Source: Burkholderia anthina (GTDB taxonomy: Bacteria; Pseudomonadota; Gammaproteobacteria; Burkholderiales; Burkholderiaceae). Taken from it: 64,000 nucleotides of DNA. The notes beneath the pieces are model-generated. The model was not told where the DNA came from. It was given only the letters and a program-made list of their open reading frames with translations, and made no database searches. Location of the stretch: positions 124,001-188,000 of the forward strand of contig NZ_CABVLY010000006.1 of assembly GCF_902498995.1 (NCBI RefSeq), written 5' to 3'. The translations under genes and the position numbers were made by a program. Below are positions 45,618-54,538 of this stretch, piece after piece (position 1 is the first letter of the stretch; every line of letters starts with the position of its first letter).

Positions 45618-45712
45618 CGAGATTTCGACACGATTTGAACATGCAAGCCGTTACGGACGATTACGTCCCGCCATGGCGTGCCATTCAACCTGCCAATTTC
45701 ATTTCAATTCTT

Positions 45713-46408
45713 TCAATTAGCCGAATAAACAATCGTTTCAACACCGGCTTCCGTACCGAGCAGGCATAGATTCGCGCCGCGCTGGGCGAACAGGCCGACC
45801 GTCACCACGCCCGGCCATGCGTTTACCTGCGCTTCGAAACCGCGCGGGTCGGCGATCTGCAGGCCCTTCACGTCGATGATTTCGTTGCCGTTGTCGGTGA
45901 TGTACGGCGCGCCGTCCTTCGTCACGCGCAGTACCGGCACGCCGCCGAGCGCGGTCACGCGCCGGCCGATCGCCGTGCGCGCCATCGGCACGACCTCGAT
46001 CGGCAACGGGAACGCGCCGAGCACCGGCACGCGCTTGCTGGCATCCGCGATGCACACGAACGTATCGGCCACCGACGCGACGATCTTCTCGCGCGTCAGC
46101 GCACCGCCGCCGCCCTTGATCATCGCGCCGCTCGCGTCGATCTCGTCGGCGCCGTCTACATACACCTGCAGCGACTCGATCTCGTTCAGGTCGAACACCT
46201 TGATGCCGTGCGACTTCAGACGCTCGGTGGTCGCGATGGAGCTCGACACGGCGCCGCGATAGCGCGACTTGACGACGGCGAGCGCGTCGATGAAGCAGTT
46301 GGCGGTCGAGCCGGTGCCGACGCCGATCACCGCGCCTTCCGGCACGTTGTTGATCACATAATCGGCGGCCGCCTGGCCGACCAGGCGTTTGAGTTCGTCT
46401 TGAGTCAT
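45713..46408 (-). CDS. rpiA: Ribose-5-phosphate isomerase A
   Basis: 231 residues. Interconverts ribose-5-phosphate and ribulose-5-phosphate in the cytoplasm. Family blocks are [17 protein letters not shown] (phosphate loop), [10 protein letters not shown] with the catalytic-site Asp pair, [18 protein letters not shown] with the catalytic Lys/Glu region and the end [12 protein letters not shown] 46408 ([19 protein letters not shown]) is the family start; the open frame extends far upstream but is not coding there. A strong terminator follows. Confidence 0.97.
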   Translation of the reverse strand: MTQDELKRLVGQAAADYVINNVPEGAVIGVGTGSTANCFIDALAVVKSRYRGAVSSSIATTERLKSHGIKVFDLNEIESLQVYVDGADEIDASGAMIKGGGGALTREKIVASVADTFVCIADASKRVPVLGAFPLPIEVVPMARTAIGRRVTALGGVPVLRVTKDGAPYITDNGNEIIDVKGLQIADPRGFEAQVNAWPGVVTVGLFAQRGANLCLLGTEAGVETIVYSAN

Positions 46409-46446
46409 GGGAAGGAAATGCTGCGGGATTGCGGAAAACCGCCAGT

Positions 46447-47343
46447 TTACCGGACTCGGCTGACGGGCCGCGCTTTTTCGGCGGCTGCGGCTGCGTCGTC
46501 GGCCGGCGCCGCGCCGGGGAAATACTTGTCGAGCAATGCCTGCGCGATTGCGTCGGTTTCGGCATCCGGATTGCCCGCATAGTCGGACGGCCGAAAATGC
46601 ATCTGGAATGCCGCGAATACGCGCCGCGTGCGCGCATCGAGCACCCCGTCGGCCGGCACGTCGTAGCCGTAGCGCGCGAGCTTGAGCTGCAACTCGCGCA
46701 CGTCGACGAGCGCGTGCGGATCCCGACCCGCGAGCCGTGCGGCGACGGTCGCGTCGTCCGGCCACGCGCCGACGCCGGCCTGCGCGAGCGCATGCCACGG
46801 GAACAGCGGGCCCGGATCGATCTTGCGTTGCGGCGCGATGTCGCTGTGCCCGACCACGCGCGTCGGCGGAATCGCGTAGCGCGTGACGATGTCCTTCGAC
46901 AGCCGGATCAGCGCATCGACCTGGGCAGGCGGATACGGCTGCCACGTGCGATTCTCCGGATCGAGCGGGCCGCGGTTCACGTTCTCGATGCCGATCGACG
47001 CCGCGTTCAGTTCGGTCGTGCCCTGCCACTCGCTGACGCCGGCATGCCACGCGCGCTTCGCTTCCGGAACGAGCTGGTAGACGACCGGCATCCCGTGTTC
47101 GATGCGCGGCTGCGGCGGGATGACGTAATGCACGCTGACCGAATCGCCCGTCAGCGTGCGCAGCGATTTCGCTTCGTCGCTTTCGGTGTAATGCATCACG
47201 AGAAAGCGGATGCGCGAATCGGCGCCGCGCGCGTGCAGGCTCGTGTCGGCGTAGTAGGTGCCGCGCTCGACCAGCGACGGCGACGTGCAGGCGGCCAGCA
47301 GGCCGAGAACGGCGCACGATGCGCCGAGACGGAACAGGGTCAT
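46447..47343 (-). CDS. AmiD-like N-acetylmuramoyl-L-alanine amidase lipoprotein
   Basis: 298 residues. The N-terminal signal ends in the lipobox LLAAC (Cys19), so it is membrane-anchored facing the periplasm. The amidase_2 zinc site is seen as His in FLVMHYTES, then GIENVNRG and [23 protein letters not shown]-terminal peptidoglycan-binding domain ([38 protein letters not shown]) follows. It cleaves the MurNAc-L-Ala bond of peptidoglycan or anhydro-muropeptides during recycling. Layout matches E. coli AmiD. Confidence 0.93.
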   Translation of the reverse strand: MTLFRLGASCAVLGLLAACTSPSLVERGTYYADTSLHARGADSRIRFLVMHYTESDEAKSLRTLTGDSVSVHYVIPPQPRIEHGMPVVYQLVPEAKRAWHAGVSEWQGTTELNAASIGIENVNRGPLDPENRTWQPYPPAQVDALIRLSKDIVTRYAIPPTRVVGHSDIAPQRKIDPGPLFPWHALAQAGVGAWPDDATVAARLAGRDPHALVDVRELQLKLARYGYDVPADGVLDARTRRVFAAFQMHFRPSDYAGNPDAETDAIAQALLDKYFPGAAPADDAAAAAEKARPVSRVR

Positions 47344-47437
47344 GGTTCGCGTGTTCGGGAGAGCCGTGTGCCGCGCGCGATCGCAGCACACGTCGTTCGG
47401 GTCATGGCGGCCCGCGCATCGCGCCGGGCCGCGTGCA

Positions 47438-48181
47438 TCAGCCCTTCACGCGTCGCTGCCGCACCGCTTCGTACAGGCACACGCCGCTGGCAACCGACAC
47501 GTTCAGGCTTTCCACGCTGCCGGCCATCGGGATGCTCATCACTTCGTCGCAGGTGTCGCGCGTGAGCCGGCGCATGCCTTCGCCTTCCGCACCCATCACG
47601 AGCGCGACCGGGCCGTCGAGCTTCGTTTCGTACAGCGTCGCCGACGCTTCGTCCGACGTGCCGATGATCCACACGCCCGCTTCCTTCAACTCGCGCAGCG
47701 CGCGGGCGAGGTTCGTCACCGTGATGTACGGCACCGTGTCGGCCGCGCCGCTCGCGACCTTCGCAGCCGTCGCGTTCAGGCCGACCGCGCGATCGCGCGG
47801 CGCGATCACCGCGTGCGCGCCGGCCGAATCGGCGACCCGCAGGCATGCGCCCAGGTTGTGCGGATCGGTGACACCGTCGAGCACCAGCAGCAGCGCCGGG
47901 CCCTGGATGCCGTCGAGCAGCTCGGACAGGTTCTGCGCGAGCGGAACGTCCTCGACGCGCGCGACGACGCCCTGATGGCGCTCGGTATGCGCGAGACCCC
48001 ACAGGCGCGTTTCGTCGGCCGCGATCAGCCGCACGCCCGCTTCCTTCGCGGCGTGCAGGAAGTCCTGCATGCGGCGGTCGCGGCGCGTCTGGTCGTACAG
48101 CACCTCCGCAACCGTCGATGCATCGTGCCGCAAGCGTGCGGTCACCGCATGAAAACCGTAAAGAACCTTCAGACGTGACAT
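47438..48181 (-). CDS. rlmB: 23S rRNA (guanosine-2'-O-)-methyltransferase RlmB
   Basis: 247 residues, SPOUT superfamily, methylates G2251 of 23S rRNA with SAM. An N-terminal substrate-binding domain ([20 protein letters not shown]) precedes the knotted catalytic domain with [39 protein letters not shown] and [22 protein letters not shown], the three SPOUT motifs including the catalytic Arg. It lies 166 bases after rnr on the same strand, an arrangement common in proteobacteria (rnr-rlmB). Confidence 0.96.
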   Translation of the reverse strand: MSRLKVLYGFHAVTARLRHDASTVAEVLYDQTRRDRRMQDFLHAAKEAGVRLIAADETRLWGLAHTERHQGVVARVEDVPLAQNLSELLDGIQGPALLLVLDGVTDPHNLGACLRVADSAGAHAVIAPRDRAVGLNATAAKVASGAADTVPYITVTNLARALRELKEAGVWIIGTSDEASATLYETKLDGPVALVMGAEGEGMRRLTRDTCDEVMSIPMAGSVESLNVSVASGVCLYEAVRQRRVKG

Positions 48182-48251
48182 GACTGGAACAACCTTCGAT
48201 CAAACGTGCGGCCGCGCAACGCGCGCAGCCGCGGTTCATGGAAAAGGAAAG

Positions 48252-48288
48252 CGCCGCGTTGCCGGCCGGTGACCGGTAGAACGCGGCG
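48252..48288 (-). other. Hairpin between rnr and rlmB
   Basis: CGCCGCGTT (48252-48260) pairs with AACGCGGCG (48280-48288) around a 19-base loop that itself holds CCGG repeats. On the minus strand a weakly T-rich stretch follows (CTTTCCTTTTCC). It may be a leaky terminator or processing signal between rnr and rlmB. Confidence 0.4.
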
Positions 48289-48347
48289 TCTCTCGATACT
48301 GCAAGGGCGTACCTGCAAGGGCGCGCGCTTCGCGCCGCCCCGAACGC

Positions 48348-50804
48348 TCAATACTTCTTGCGCGCGTGCGGCTTCTTCGCGGCCGTCTTCGCCACCGTGC
48401 CGCCCTTCTTCTTCACTGCACGCGCGGCACGCGCTTCCTTCACCGCGACGGTCGGCGCGCTTGCCGCCTTCTTGCGACGCGGCGCGGCGTCCTCCGCCGG
48501 CGGCAACGCGCGCACGCGCGGACCGCCACGATCGTTGCCGGCGACAGCCGGCGCCGGTGTCGGGCGCGGCGCCTTCACCGGCGTGTCGCGCACGAGGCGG
48601 AAGTCGATCTTGCGCGCGTCGAGGTCGACGCGGCTCACCTGCACGCGCACGCGATCCGACAGGCGATAACGGATGCCCGTACGCTCGCCGCGCAGCTCGT
48701 TCTTGATCTCGTCGTACTGGAAGTAGTCCGAGCCGAGTTCCGTGACGTGCACGAGGCCTTCGATGAAGAGCGTGTCGAGCTGCACGAAGATGCCGAACGA
48801 CGTGACGCCGTTCACCATCCCGCCGTACTCCTCGCCGAGCTTGTCGCGCATGAAGTAGCACTTGAGCCACGCTTCGACGTCGCGCGACGCCTCATCGGCA
48901 CGCCGCTCGTTCGCCGAGCAATGCAGCCCGAGCTCTTCCCAGATCGCCGTGTTCGAGCGCGACCGGCCGCGCGATTCGTCGTCGGCCTGCTGCATCGCGC
49001 GGGCGCGCGGCGACAGCGCGGTGTTCAGCTCGAAGCCGTCCGGCGCCTTCGGCGTGTATTTCCTGCCCGACAGGATCGCGTAGATCGCGCGGTGCGTGAG
49101 CAGGTCGGGATAACGGCGGATCGGGCTCGTGAAGTGCGCGTACGCCTCGTAGGCGAGACCGAAGTGGCCGATGTTGTCCGGGCTGTAGACGGCCTGCTGC
49201 ATCGAGCGCAGCAGCATCGGCTGCAGCATCTGTGCATCGGGCCGGTCGCGAATCTGCGCCATCAGCGCCGCGTAGTCGCTCGCATGCGGCTTGTCGCCGC
49301 CGCCGAGCGACAGACCCATGCCGCGCAGGAACGCGCGCAGGTTCTCGAGCTTCTCCGGCGTCGGCCCCGCGTGCACGCGGTACAGGCCCGGATGCTTGTT
49401 GCGCTTGAGGAAGTCGGCCGCGCAGACGTTCGCGGCCAGCATGCACTCCTCGATCAGCTTGTGTGCGTCGTTGCGCTGACGCGGGACGATCTGCTCGATC
49501 TTGCCCTGCGAGTTGCAGACGATGTACGTCTCGGTCGTGTCGAAGTCGATCGCGCCGCGCTTCTGCCGCGCGGCGAACAGTGCCTTGTAGACGCCGTACA
49601 GGTCCTGCAGCTGCGGCAGCAGGTCCGCGCGACGCGCGGCCTCCGGCCCCTTCGTGTTCGACAGCACGGCCGCGACTTCGGTGTACGTCAGACGCGCGGC
49701 CGAGTGGATCACCGCCGGATAGAACTGGTAAGCCTTGATCTCGCCGCGCGCCGTAATCACCATGTCGCACGCGAGCACGCAACGGTCGACCTGCGGATTC
49801 AGCGAACAGAGGCCGTTCGACAGTTTCTCCGGCAGCATCGGGATCACGCGGCGCGGGAAGTAGACCGACGTGCTGCGTTCGAGCGCGTCGGCGTCGAGGC
49901 CGCTGCCCGGTTGCACGTAGTGCGAAACGTCGGCGATCGCGACGATCAGGCGGAAACCGTCGCCACGACCGACCTTGACGGGCTCGCAGTAGACGGCGTC
50001 GTCGAAGTCGCGCGCGTCCTCGCCGTCGATCGTCACGAGCGGCACGTCGCGCAGGTCGACGCGGAAACGCAGATCGGCCGGGCGTACCTTGTCCGGCAGC
50101 GCGGCGGCTTCGTCGAGCGCCGGCTGGCTGAATTCGTGCGGCACGCCGTACTTGCGCACCGCGATCTCGATTTCCATGCCCGGATCATCGATGTCGCCCA
50201 GCACCTCGACGACGCGGCCGAGCGGCTGCGAATGGCGGCTCGGGAAATCGGTCAGCTCGACGACGACGACCTGCCCGACCTTCGCCTTCTTCACGTTCTG
50301 CGTGATCAGGATGTCGTGGCCGATGCGCTTGTCTTCGGGGGCGACGATCAGCGCGCCGTTTTCATTGAGCAGGCGACCGATCACGCGCTTGTTCGCGCGT
50401 TCGGTGACTTCGACGACGTGCCCTTCGGGACGGCCGCGGCGATCGTAGCCGACGATCCGCGCGAGCACGCGATCGCCATGCATGACCTTCTGCATTTCGC
50501 CATTCGGCAAAAACAGATCGTCCTGGCCGTCGTCGCGGATCACGAACCCGTAGCCGTCGCGGTGCCCCTGCACGCGACCGGCAACGAAGTTCGACGGATG
50601 GGTGAGCTGGTAGTGACCACGCTTGTCGAGGCGAATCTGGCCGTCGCGTTCCATCGCGGCGACACGCCGGAAGAACCCCTCGCGCTCCTGACGCTTGATC
50701 GACAGCGCTTCGGCGATATCGTTGGCGGCCAGCGGCGCGTCGCTCGTACGCAGCACGCCGAGAATTTCTTCACGGCTCGGAATGGGGTACGGATATTTGC
50801 TCAA
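48348..50804 (-). CDS. rnr: Ribonuclease R
   Basis: 818 residues, processive 3'-5' exoribonuclease able to digest structured RNA. Layout: N-terminal helix-turn-helix/cold-shock region, RNB catalytic domain with IDGEDARDFDDAVYCE (the Asp cluster binding Mg) near residues 265-280, then an S1 domain (GEEYGGMVNGVTSFGIFVQLDTLFIEGLVHVTELG). The last ~85 residues form a Lys/Arg/Ala/Pro-rich tail (VKKKGGTVAKTAAKKPHARKKY end). The only initiation codon that fits is TTG at 50804 (LSKYPYPIPSREEILGVLRTS), without a strong ribosome site. It is cotranscribed with rlmB. Confidence 0.95.
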   Translation of the reverse strand: MSKYPYPIPSREEILGVLRTSDAPLAANDIAEALSIKRQEREGFFRRVAAMERDGQIRLDKRGHYQLTHPSNFVAGRVQGHRDGYGFVIRDDGQDDLFLPNGEMQKVMHGDRVLARIVGYDRRGRPEGHVVEVTERANKRVIGRLLNENGALIVAPEDKRIGHDILITQNVKKAKVGQVVVVELTDFPSRHSQPLGRVVEVLGDIDDPGMEIEIAVRKYGVPHEFSQPALDEAAALPDKVRPADLRFRVDLRDVPLVTIDGEDARDFDDAVYCEPVKVGRGDGFRLIVAIADVSHYVQPGSGLDADALERSTSVYFPRRVIPMLPEKLSNGLCSLNPQVDRCVLACDMVITARGEIKAYQFYPAVIHSAARLTYTEVAAVLSNTKGPEAARRADLLPQLQDLYGVYKALFAARQKRGAIDFDTTETYIVCNSQGKIEQIVPRQRNDAHKLIEECMLAANVCAADFLKRNKHPGLYRVHAGPTPEKLENLRAFLRGMGLSLGGGDKPHASDYAALMAQIRDRPDAQMLQPMLLRSMQQAVYSPDNIGHFGLAYEAYAHFTSPIRRYPDLLTHRAIYAILSGRKYTPKAPDGFELNTALSPRARAMQQADDESRGRSRSNTAIWEELGLHCSANERRADEASRDVEAWLKCYFMRDKLGEEYGGMVNGVTSFGIFVQLDTLFIEGLVHVTELGSDYFQYDEIKNELRGERTGIRYRLSDRVRVQVSRVDLDARKIDFRLVRDTPVKAPRPTPAPAVAGNDRGGPRVRALPPAEDAAPRRKKAASAPTVAVKEARAARAVKKKGGTVAKTAAKKPHARKKY

Positions 50805-50989
50805 GGGTTTGTCGATGATTGTTCTCGTTGCGTTGACTGATGGTGCACGGCATCAACATAGAAGTGTCCGTCAGACAGTTCTATAGTGACGGCGGCGGAT
50901 CATTCTATCACCCGCCTGTGTTGCCAAATGACGCGAATGCCGCGTGCAGGCGCCTCGGCGGCCCGTTTGCGGTCCATCGCAAAAAAGTG

Positions 50990-51017
50990 TTGACACGCAT
51001 AATTGGGGCGCTATAAT
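50990..51017 (+). promoter_or_regulatory. Sigma-70 promoter of first tRNA-Leu
   Basis: TTGACA (50990-50995) and TATAAT (51012-51017), both perfect, spaced 16 bases. The tRNA begins 37 bases after the -10. Confidence 0.9.
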
Positions 51018-51053
51018 TTCGCTTCTTTGCAGCAAGCAGCTACTGCAAAACGT

Positions 51054-51140
51054 GCCCAGGTGGCGGAATTGGTAGACGCACTAGGTTCAGGTCCTAGCGG
51101 TGGCAACATCGTGGAGGTTCGAGTCCTCTCCTGGGCACCA
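51054..51140 (+). tRNA. tRNA-Leu (CAG anticodon), copy 1
   Basis: 87-base class II tRNA with long variable arm. GCCCAGG start pairs with CCTGGGC near the end; anticodon loop TTCAGGT between CTAGG and CCTAG gives CAG; T-loop GGTTCGAGTCC; CCA encoded. It is identical over its whole length to the copy at 52422-52508. Confidence 0.98.
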
Positions 51141-51149
51141 TCTGTTTTT

Positions 51150-51178
51150 AAAAAGGCCGGCTTTCAGCCGGCCTTTTT
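51150..51178. terminator. Terminator after first tRNA-Leu
   Basis: AAAAAGGCCGGCT (51150-51162) pairs with AGCCGGCCTTTTT (51166-51178) around a three-base loop; the T-run completes an intrinsic terminator 10 bases after the tRNA. Confidence 0.92.
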
Positions 51179-51321
51179 CATTTCGAGTCGCACATCGCGT
51201 GCACCGGCTTCCCTTATGCCGGCCATTCCGATCGATAGCAGAATTAATCGTTTATCGATCGCCCTCCCCGTTGGTACGTTAGCCGCCTTGTTTGCAACGA
51301 ACCCAACGAGGAGCACCATCC

Positions 51322-52311
51322 ATGACGTCGATGAACCGCCGTGCATTCGCGCGCGCGATATTGGCCGCAGGCCTGAGCGCCGCAGGCATCCGGGCGCACG
51401 CCGAGAGCACGCCTTCCGCGCTGCGCATCGGATACCAGAAATCGTCGACGCTCATCACGCTGCTCAAGACGCGCGGCACGCTCGAGCAATCGCTGGCGCC
51501 GCTCGGGCTGCGCGTGTCATGGCATGAATTCGCGAGCGGCTTGCCGCTGACCGAAGCACTCAACGTCGGCGCCGTCGATTTCAGCGCCGACGTGGCCGAC
51601 ACGGTACCCGTATTCGCCCAGGCCGCGCATGCACGTTTCGTGTACGTGGCTCAGGAAGCGCCGTCGCCGAAGGCACAGGCCATCATCGTCAAGAAAGACA
51701 GCACGCTGCAGACGCTCGCCGATCTGAAGGGCAAGCGCATCGCCGTCACGAAGGCCGCCGGCAGCCACTACCTGCTGCTCGCCGCACTCGCACGCACGAA
51801 GCTCGCCCCCGCCGACACGGCGATCCACTACCTGACGCCGGCCGATGGCCGTGCGGCGTTCGAGCGCGGCAGCGTCGATGCGTGGATCACGTGGGATCCC
51901 TATGTCGCGTCGGTCGACTCGAATCCGGACGTGCGGATTCTGGCCGACGGCAGCGGGCTCGCTTCATACCAGCGCTATTACCTCGCATCGAGCAGCTTTG
52001 CAGCCGCCCGCCCCGACGTCATTCAGATCGCGTTCGACCAGTTGTCGCAGGCCGGCGCATGGCTGCGCGCGCACCCGCAGGAAGCGGCCAATACGCTCGC
52101 GCCGATCTGGGGGCTCGACGCAACGACGATCGAGCGTGCCAACGCACGACGCAGCTATCTCGTCCGCGCCGTGGTCGCACAAAACTTCGGGGAGCAGCAG
52201 AAGATCGCCGATACGTTCCTCGCAGCCGGCCTCCTGCCTGTCCGCGTCGATACGCGCGAAGCGCTGCGCTGGAATTTCACGTCGAAGCGCGCGGATCCGA
52301 TCGGCGCCTGA
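51322..52311 (+). CDS. Aliphatic sulfonate ABC transporter substrate-binding protein, SsuA-like
   Basis: 329 residues, periplasmic binding protein of the SsuA/TauA (NMT1-like) family. A signal peptide (residues 1-27, FARAILAAGLSAAGIRAHA) precedes ALRIGYQKSSTLITLLKTRGTLEQSLAPLG. Further hallmarks are VSWHEFASGLPLTEALNVGAVDFSADVADTVPVFAQAA and SVDAWITWDPYVA. ATG 51322 has GAGGAGC about 10 bases upstream. It stands alone between two identical tRNA-Leu genes, with no permease or ATPase beside it. It is the best candidate binding partner for SsuBC at 32-34 kb, which lack one. Confidence 0.9.
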   Translation: MTSMNRRAFARAILAAGLSAAGIRAHAESTPSALRIGYQKSSTLITLLKTRGTLEQSLAPLGLRVSWHEFASGLPLTEALNVGAVDFSADVADTVPVFAQAAHARFVYVAQEAPSPKAQAIIVKKDSTLQTLADLKGKRIAVTKAAGSHYLLLAALARTKLAPADTAIHYLTPADGRAAFERGSVDAWITWDPYVASVDSNPDVRILADGSGLASYQRYYLASSSFAAARPDVIQIAFDQLSQAGAWLRAHPQEAANTLAPIWGLDATTIERANARRSYLVRAVVAQNFGEQQKIADTFLAAGLLPVRVDTREALRWNFTSKRADPIGA

Positions 52312-52362
52312 GGCCGGGAACACGCAATGCGCGATATTTTTATCGCCATCGAAGAAATTGTG

Positions 52363-52390
52363 TTGACAGCCTCTTCAGACACGCTAGAAT
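52363..52390 (+). promoter_or_regulatory. Sigma-70 promoter of second tRNA-Leu
   Basis: TTGACA (52363-52368) and TAGAAT (52385-52390) spaced 16 bases; the tRNA starts 31 bases downstream. The leader GCAGCAAGC...AAACGTGCCCAGG resembles that of copy 1, so the duplication extends into the leader. Confidence 0.85.
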
Positions 52391-52421
52391 AGCGGTCTTC
52401 GCATCGCAGCAAGCGAAACGT

Positions 52422-52508
52422 GCCCAGGTGGCGGAATTGGTAGACGCACTAGGTTCAGGTCCTAGCGGTGGCAACATCGTGGAGGTTCGAGTCCTCTCCT
52501 GGGCACCA
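52422..52508 (+). tRNA. tRNA-Leu (CAG anticodon), copy 2
   Basis: Identical 87-base sequence to copy 1, with its own promoter and terminator. An integrase remnant begins 165 bases past its 3' end, so this gene is a plausible former attachment site. Confidence 0.98.
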
Positions 52509-52542
52509 TAAAGCTGTTTAGAGCAGTACAACGCAGTCCAGC

Positions 52543-52576
52543 AAAACCCCGCAAAGCCTTGTCTCCGCGGGGTTTT
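52543..52576 (+). terminator. Terminator after second tRNA-Leu
   Basis: AAAACCCCGC (52543-52552) pairs with GCGGGGTTTT (52567-52576), followed by more Ts (TTGCTTTTTGC). Confidence 0.9.
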
Positions 52577-52672
52577 TTGCTTTTTGCGTCCCATCGTCAT
52601 CCAGCTGAAGCGCGTGTCAAAGGCAGTACACCGGGCAGCACGTCGAAAGTTCGAGCCGACGGGATGTACTCC

Positions 52673-53010
52673 ATGTTTCCGGCTGCCCGACAGGTTCAAC
52701 TGGCCAAGCCGGCCAGCCGTGCCTACACGCTCAAAGACGGCAGCGGCCCGTTCCTCTTTGCGCCGCCGACGGCCCCACAGCCTGGCATTTCCGGTACAGC
52801 TTCGCCGGGAAACAGCGGCGGATCTCGTTCGATACCTGGCCCCGCGCTTTCCCTTCAGGATGCCCGCGAGCTGACGTCTACGGCGCGGACCCGACTGCCC
52901 CACGGCCCGGACCCCGGTCACCATCGGCGCACCGCCAAAAAGCGCTCGAAGGAAACTGGGGAGAAGCTCTTTCGTTCAGCCGCCGAGCGATACAAGCGGA
53001 AGCAAGTCGC
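52673..53010 (+). pseudogene. Degenerate integrase (tyrosine recombinase, P4 type), N-terminal remnant
   Basis: Three frames concatenated give the Arm-DNA-binding domain (DUF4102) of a P4-type tyrosine integrase. Frame one from 52694 reads VQLAKPASRAYTLKDGSG, matching the AKP...YKLxDGxG start of such integrases. From 52783 another frame reads WHFRYSFAGKQRRISFDTWP. From 52844 the first frame resumes with ALSLQDARELTSTARTRLPHGPDPG. Two compensating indels (near 52781 and 52841) break the gene, and the catalytic domain with its Arg/His/Arg/Tyr residues is missing. Location directly after a tRNA gene fits a decayed genomic island. Confidence 0.8.
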
Positions 53011-53063
53011 CGGCGCTCCAGGCCCACGGACATCCATACGGTGCCCGGCGTTCGTTGCCCCGA

Positions 53064-53109
53064 TGCTGGCCAGACAGCACGCGATCAACAAGATGCTGCC
53101 CATCCAGCA
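53064..53109. promoter_or_regulatory. Tandem inverted repeats, putative sigma-54 activator sites
   Basis: Two copies of TGCTG-N6-CAGCA: 53064-53079 (TGCTGGCCAGACAGCA) and 53094-53109 (TGCTGCCCATCCAGCA), start to start 30 bases (about three helical turns). They lie 53-98 bases upstream of the -24 element at 53162. The same arrangement occurs at 57079-57127. Binding of the SfnR-like activator is inferred. Confidence 0.65.
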
Positions 53110-53161
53110 AGTCACCGTGGCTATCCATGTCCTTCCGGCCCGCAAACCGACATGTCCCCGC

Positions 53162-53177
53162 TGGCACGACTCGTGCG
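53162..53177 (+). promoter_or_regulatory. Sigma-54 (-24/-12) promoter
   Basis: TGGCACGACTCGTGCG agrees with TGGCACG-N4-TTGCW at the -24 GG, at CACG and at the -12 GC with exact spacing. It lies 69 bases upstream of the SfnB-type gene at 53246. Confidence 0.75.
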
Positions 53178-53245
53178 TTTCACCTTGATGGAAAAGATCG
53201 CAGGCCGATCGGATTTCCCCACTTCCATCACTGAAGGGTAAGCGC

Positions 53246-54490
53246 ATGACATCACAGACCCCGCCCGAACACCTGTCGCTCTCCCACGGGACCGACTATG
53301 AACGCCTGGCCGCGAAATTCCGGCCCATCTTCGATCGCATCGCGGAAGGTGCGGTAGAGCGCGAACGCAACCGGGCACTCCCCTACGAGCAGATCTCATG
53401 GCTGAAGGAAGCGGGATTCGGCGCGGTCCGCGTACCTGTCGAGCACGGAGGCGCCGGCGCCTCGCTCCCACAGTTGGTCCGGCTGCTGATTGAACTGGCG
53501 GAAGCCGACTCCAGCCTGCCCCAGGCATTGCGCGGTCACTTCGCTTTCGTCGAGGACAGGATCAACGCAGTACCGGACGCCGCGCGCGACAAGTGGCTGA
53601 AGCGATTCGTGGCAGGCGAGATCGTCGGAAACGCATGGACCGAAATCGGCGCCGTCAAGCTCGGCGAAGTCATCACGCGCGTGTCGCGCCAGAACGATGC
53701 GTGGGTCCTGAACGGCACGAAGTACTACAGCACCGGCAGCATCTTTGCCGACTGGATCGACGTCTACGCGCAGCGCGACGACGACGGCGCCGACGTCATC
53801 GCGGCGGTCAGCACTCGCCAGCCCGGCGTCAGGCAGAGCGACGACTGGGACGGTTTCGGCCAGCGCACCACGGGCAGCGGCACATCGATATTCGAAAACG
53901 CGCGCCTGGACGAAGAAAACATCATCGACTTTTCGACGCGCTTCAAATATCAGACCGCGTTCTATCAGCTCGTCCTGATCGCCGTCATCGCGGGAACCGG
54001 ACGCGCCGCGCTGCGCGACATCTCGCATGAGGTACGCCGACGAACGCGGGTATACAGCCACGGCAACGCGCCGCAGGTCAGTCAAGATGCGCAGGTCCAG
54101 CAGGTAGTGGGCAAGATCGCCGCGCGCGTCTATGCGGCCGAAGCGACCGCGGTGCGCGCCGCCGAACCGTCGCAACGGGCGTACGAAACCCGCTTCGGCA
54201 ACGACCCCATCGCCGAAAATGCAGCCAACGTCGCGGCGGAAATCGAGTCGGCAAAGGCGCAGATCGTCGTGGCGGACCTGATCCTGCAGGCCACCACCGA
54301 CCTGTTCAACGCCCTCGGCGCATCGGGAATCAGCGAAAGCAAGTTGCTTGATCGCCACTGGCGCAATGCGCGGACCGCCGCGTCGCACAATCCGTTGATC
54401 TATAAGGAGCGAATCGTAGGCGATTGGGAAATCAACGGGACCGAACCTCCCTACGTCTGGCAGATCGGCAACGGCGCCAAGGCCGGTTGA
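53246..54490 (+). CDS. SfnB-family sulfur-acquisition flavoprotein (acyl-CoA dehydrogenase fold)
   Basis: 414 residues, acyl-CoA dehydrogenase superfamily, closest to SfnB/DszC-type flavin-dependent enzymes used under sulfur limitation. N-terminal helical region with LKEAGFGAVRVPVEHGGAGASLPQLVRLL; middle beta domain with GNAWTEIG and GTKYYSTGSIFADWIDVYA; C-terminal LLDRHWRNARTAASHNPLIYKERIVGDW. The Arg/Asn/His motif in the last segment is shared with DszC-like monooxygenases. It probably uses reduced flavin to oxygenate a small organosulfur compound. It has its own sigma-54 promoter and upstream activator sites. Confidence 0.88.
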   Translation: MTSQTPPEHLSLSHGTDYERLAAKFRPIFDRIAEGAVERERNRALPYEQISWLKEAGFGAVRVPVEHGGAGASLPQLVRLLIELAEADSSLPQALRGHFAFVEDRINAVPDAARDKWLKRFVAGEIVGNAWTEIGAVKLGEVITRVSRQNDAWVLNGTKYYSTGSIFADWIDVYAQRDDDGADVIAAVSTRQPGVRQSDDWDGFGQRTTGSGTSIFENARLDEENIIDFSTRFKYQTAFYQLVLIAVIAGTGRAALRDISHEVRRRTRVYSHGNAPQVSQDAQVQQVVGKIAARVYAAEATAVRAAEPSQRAYETRFGNDPIAENAANVAAEIESAKAQIVVADLILQATTDLFNALGASGISESKLLDRHWRNARTAASHNPLIYKERIVGDWEINGTEPPYVWQIGNGAKAG

Positions 54491-54503
54491 GCCGGGAAGC
54501 CAT

Positions 54504-54531
54504 GCGGGCCATCGATCACGCGATGGCCCGC
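54504..54531. terminator. Hairpin between convergent genes
   Basis: Perfect 11-bp stem (54504-54514 with 54521-54531), 6-base loop, in the 48-base gap between convergent genes. T-runs are weak, but the position suits a shared bidirectional terminator. Confidence 0.65.
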
Positions 54532-54538
54532 TGCCCTC

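Noticed and set aside
45713-47389. 558-codon frame covering rpiA and upstream
   Set aside because: Only the last 231 codons (rpiA) are coding; the rest overlaps the AmiD-like gene in another frame and is Arg-rich noise.
48366-50840. 824-codon plus-strand ORF
   Set aside because: Exact shadow of rnr; typical high-GC antisense open frame.
51054-52508. The two tRNA-Leu copies as attL/attR of an integrated element
   Set aside because: Both copies are complete, with separate promoters and terminators, and the enclosed DNA has one binding-protein gene and no integrase. A tandem duplication is simpler; the integrase remnant lies outside the pair.
52918-53247. Minus-strand ORF of 109 codons after tRNA-Leu
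   Set aside because: It is antisense to the integrase remnant and the regulatory region; no ribosome site and no domain.
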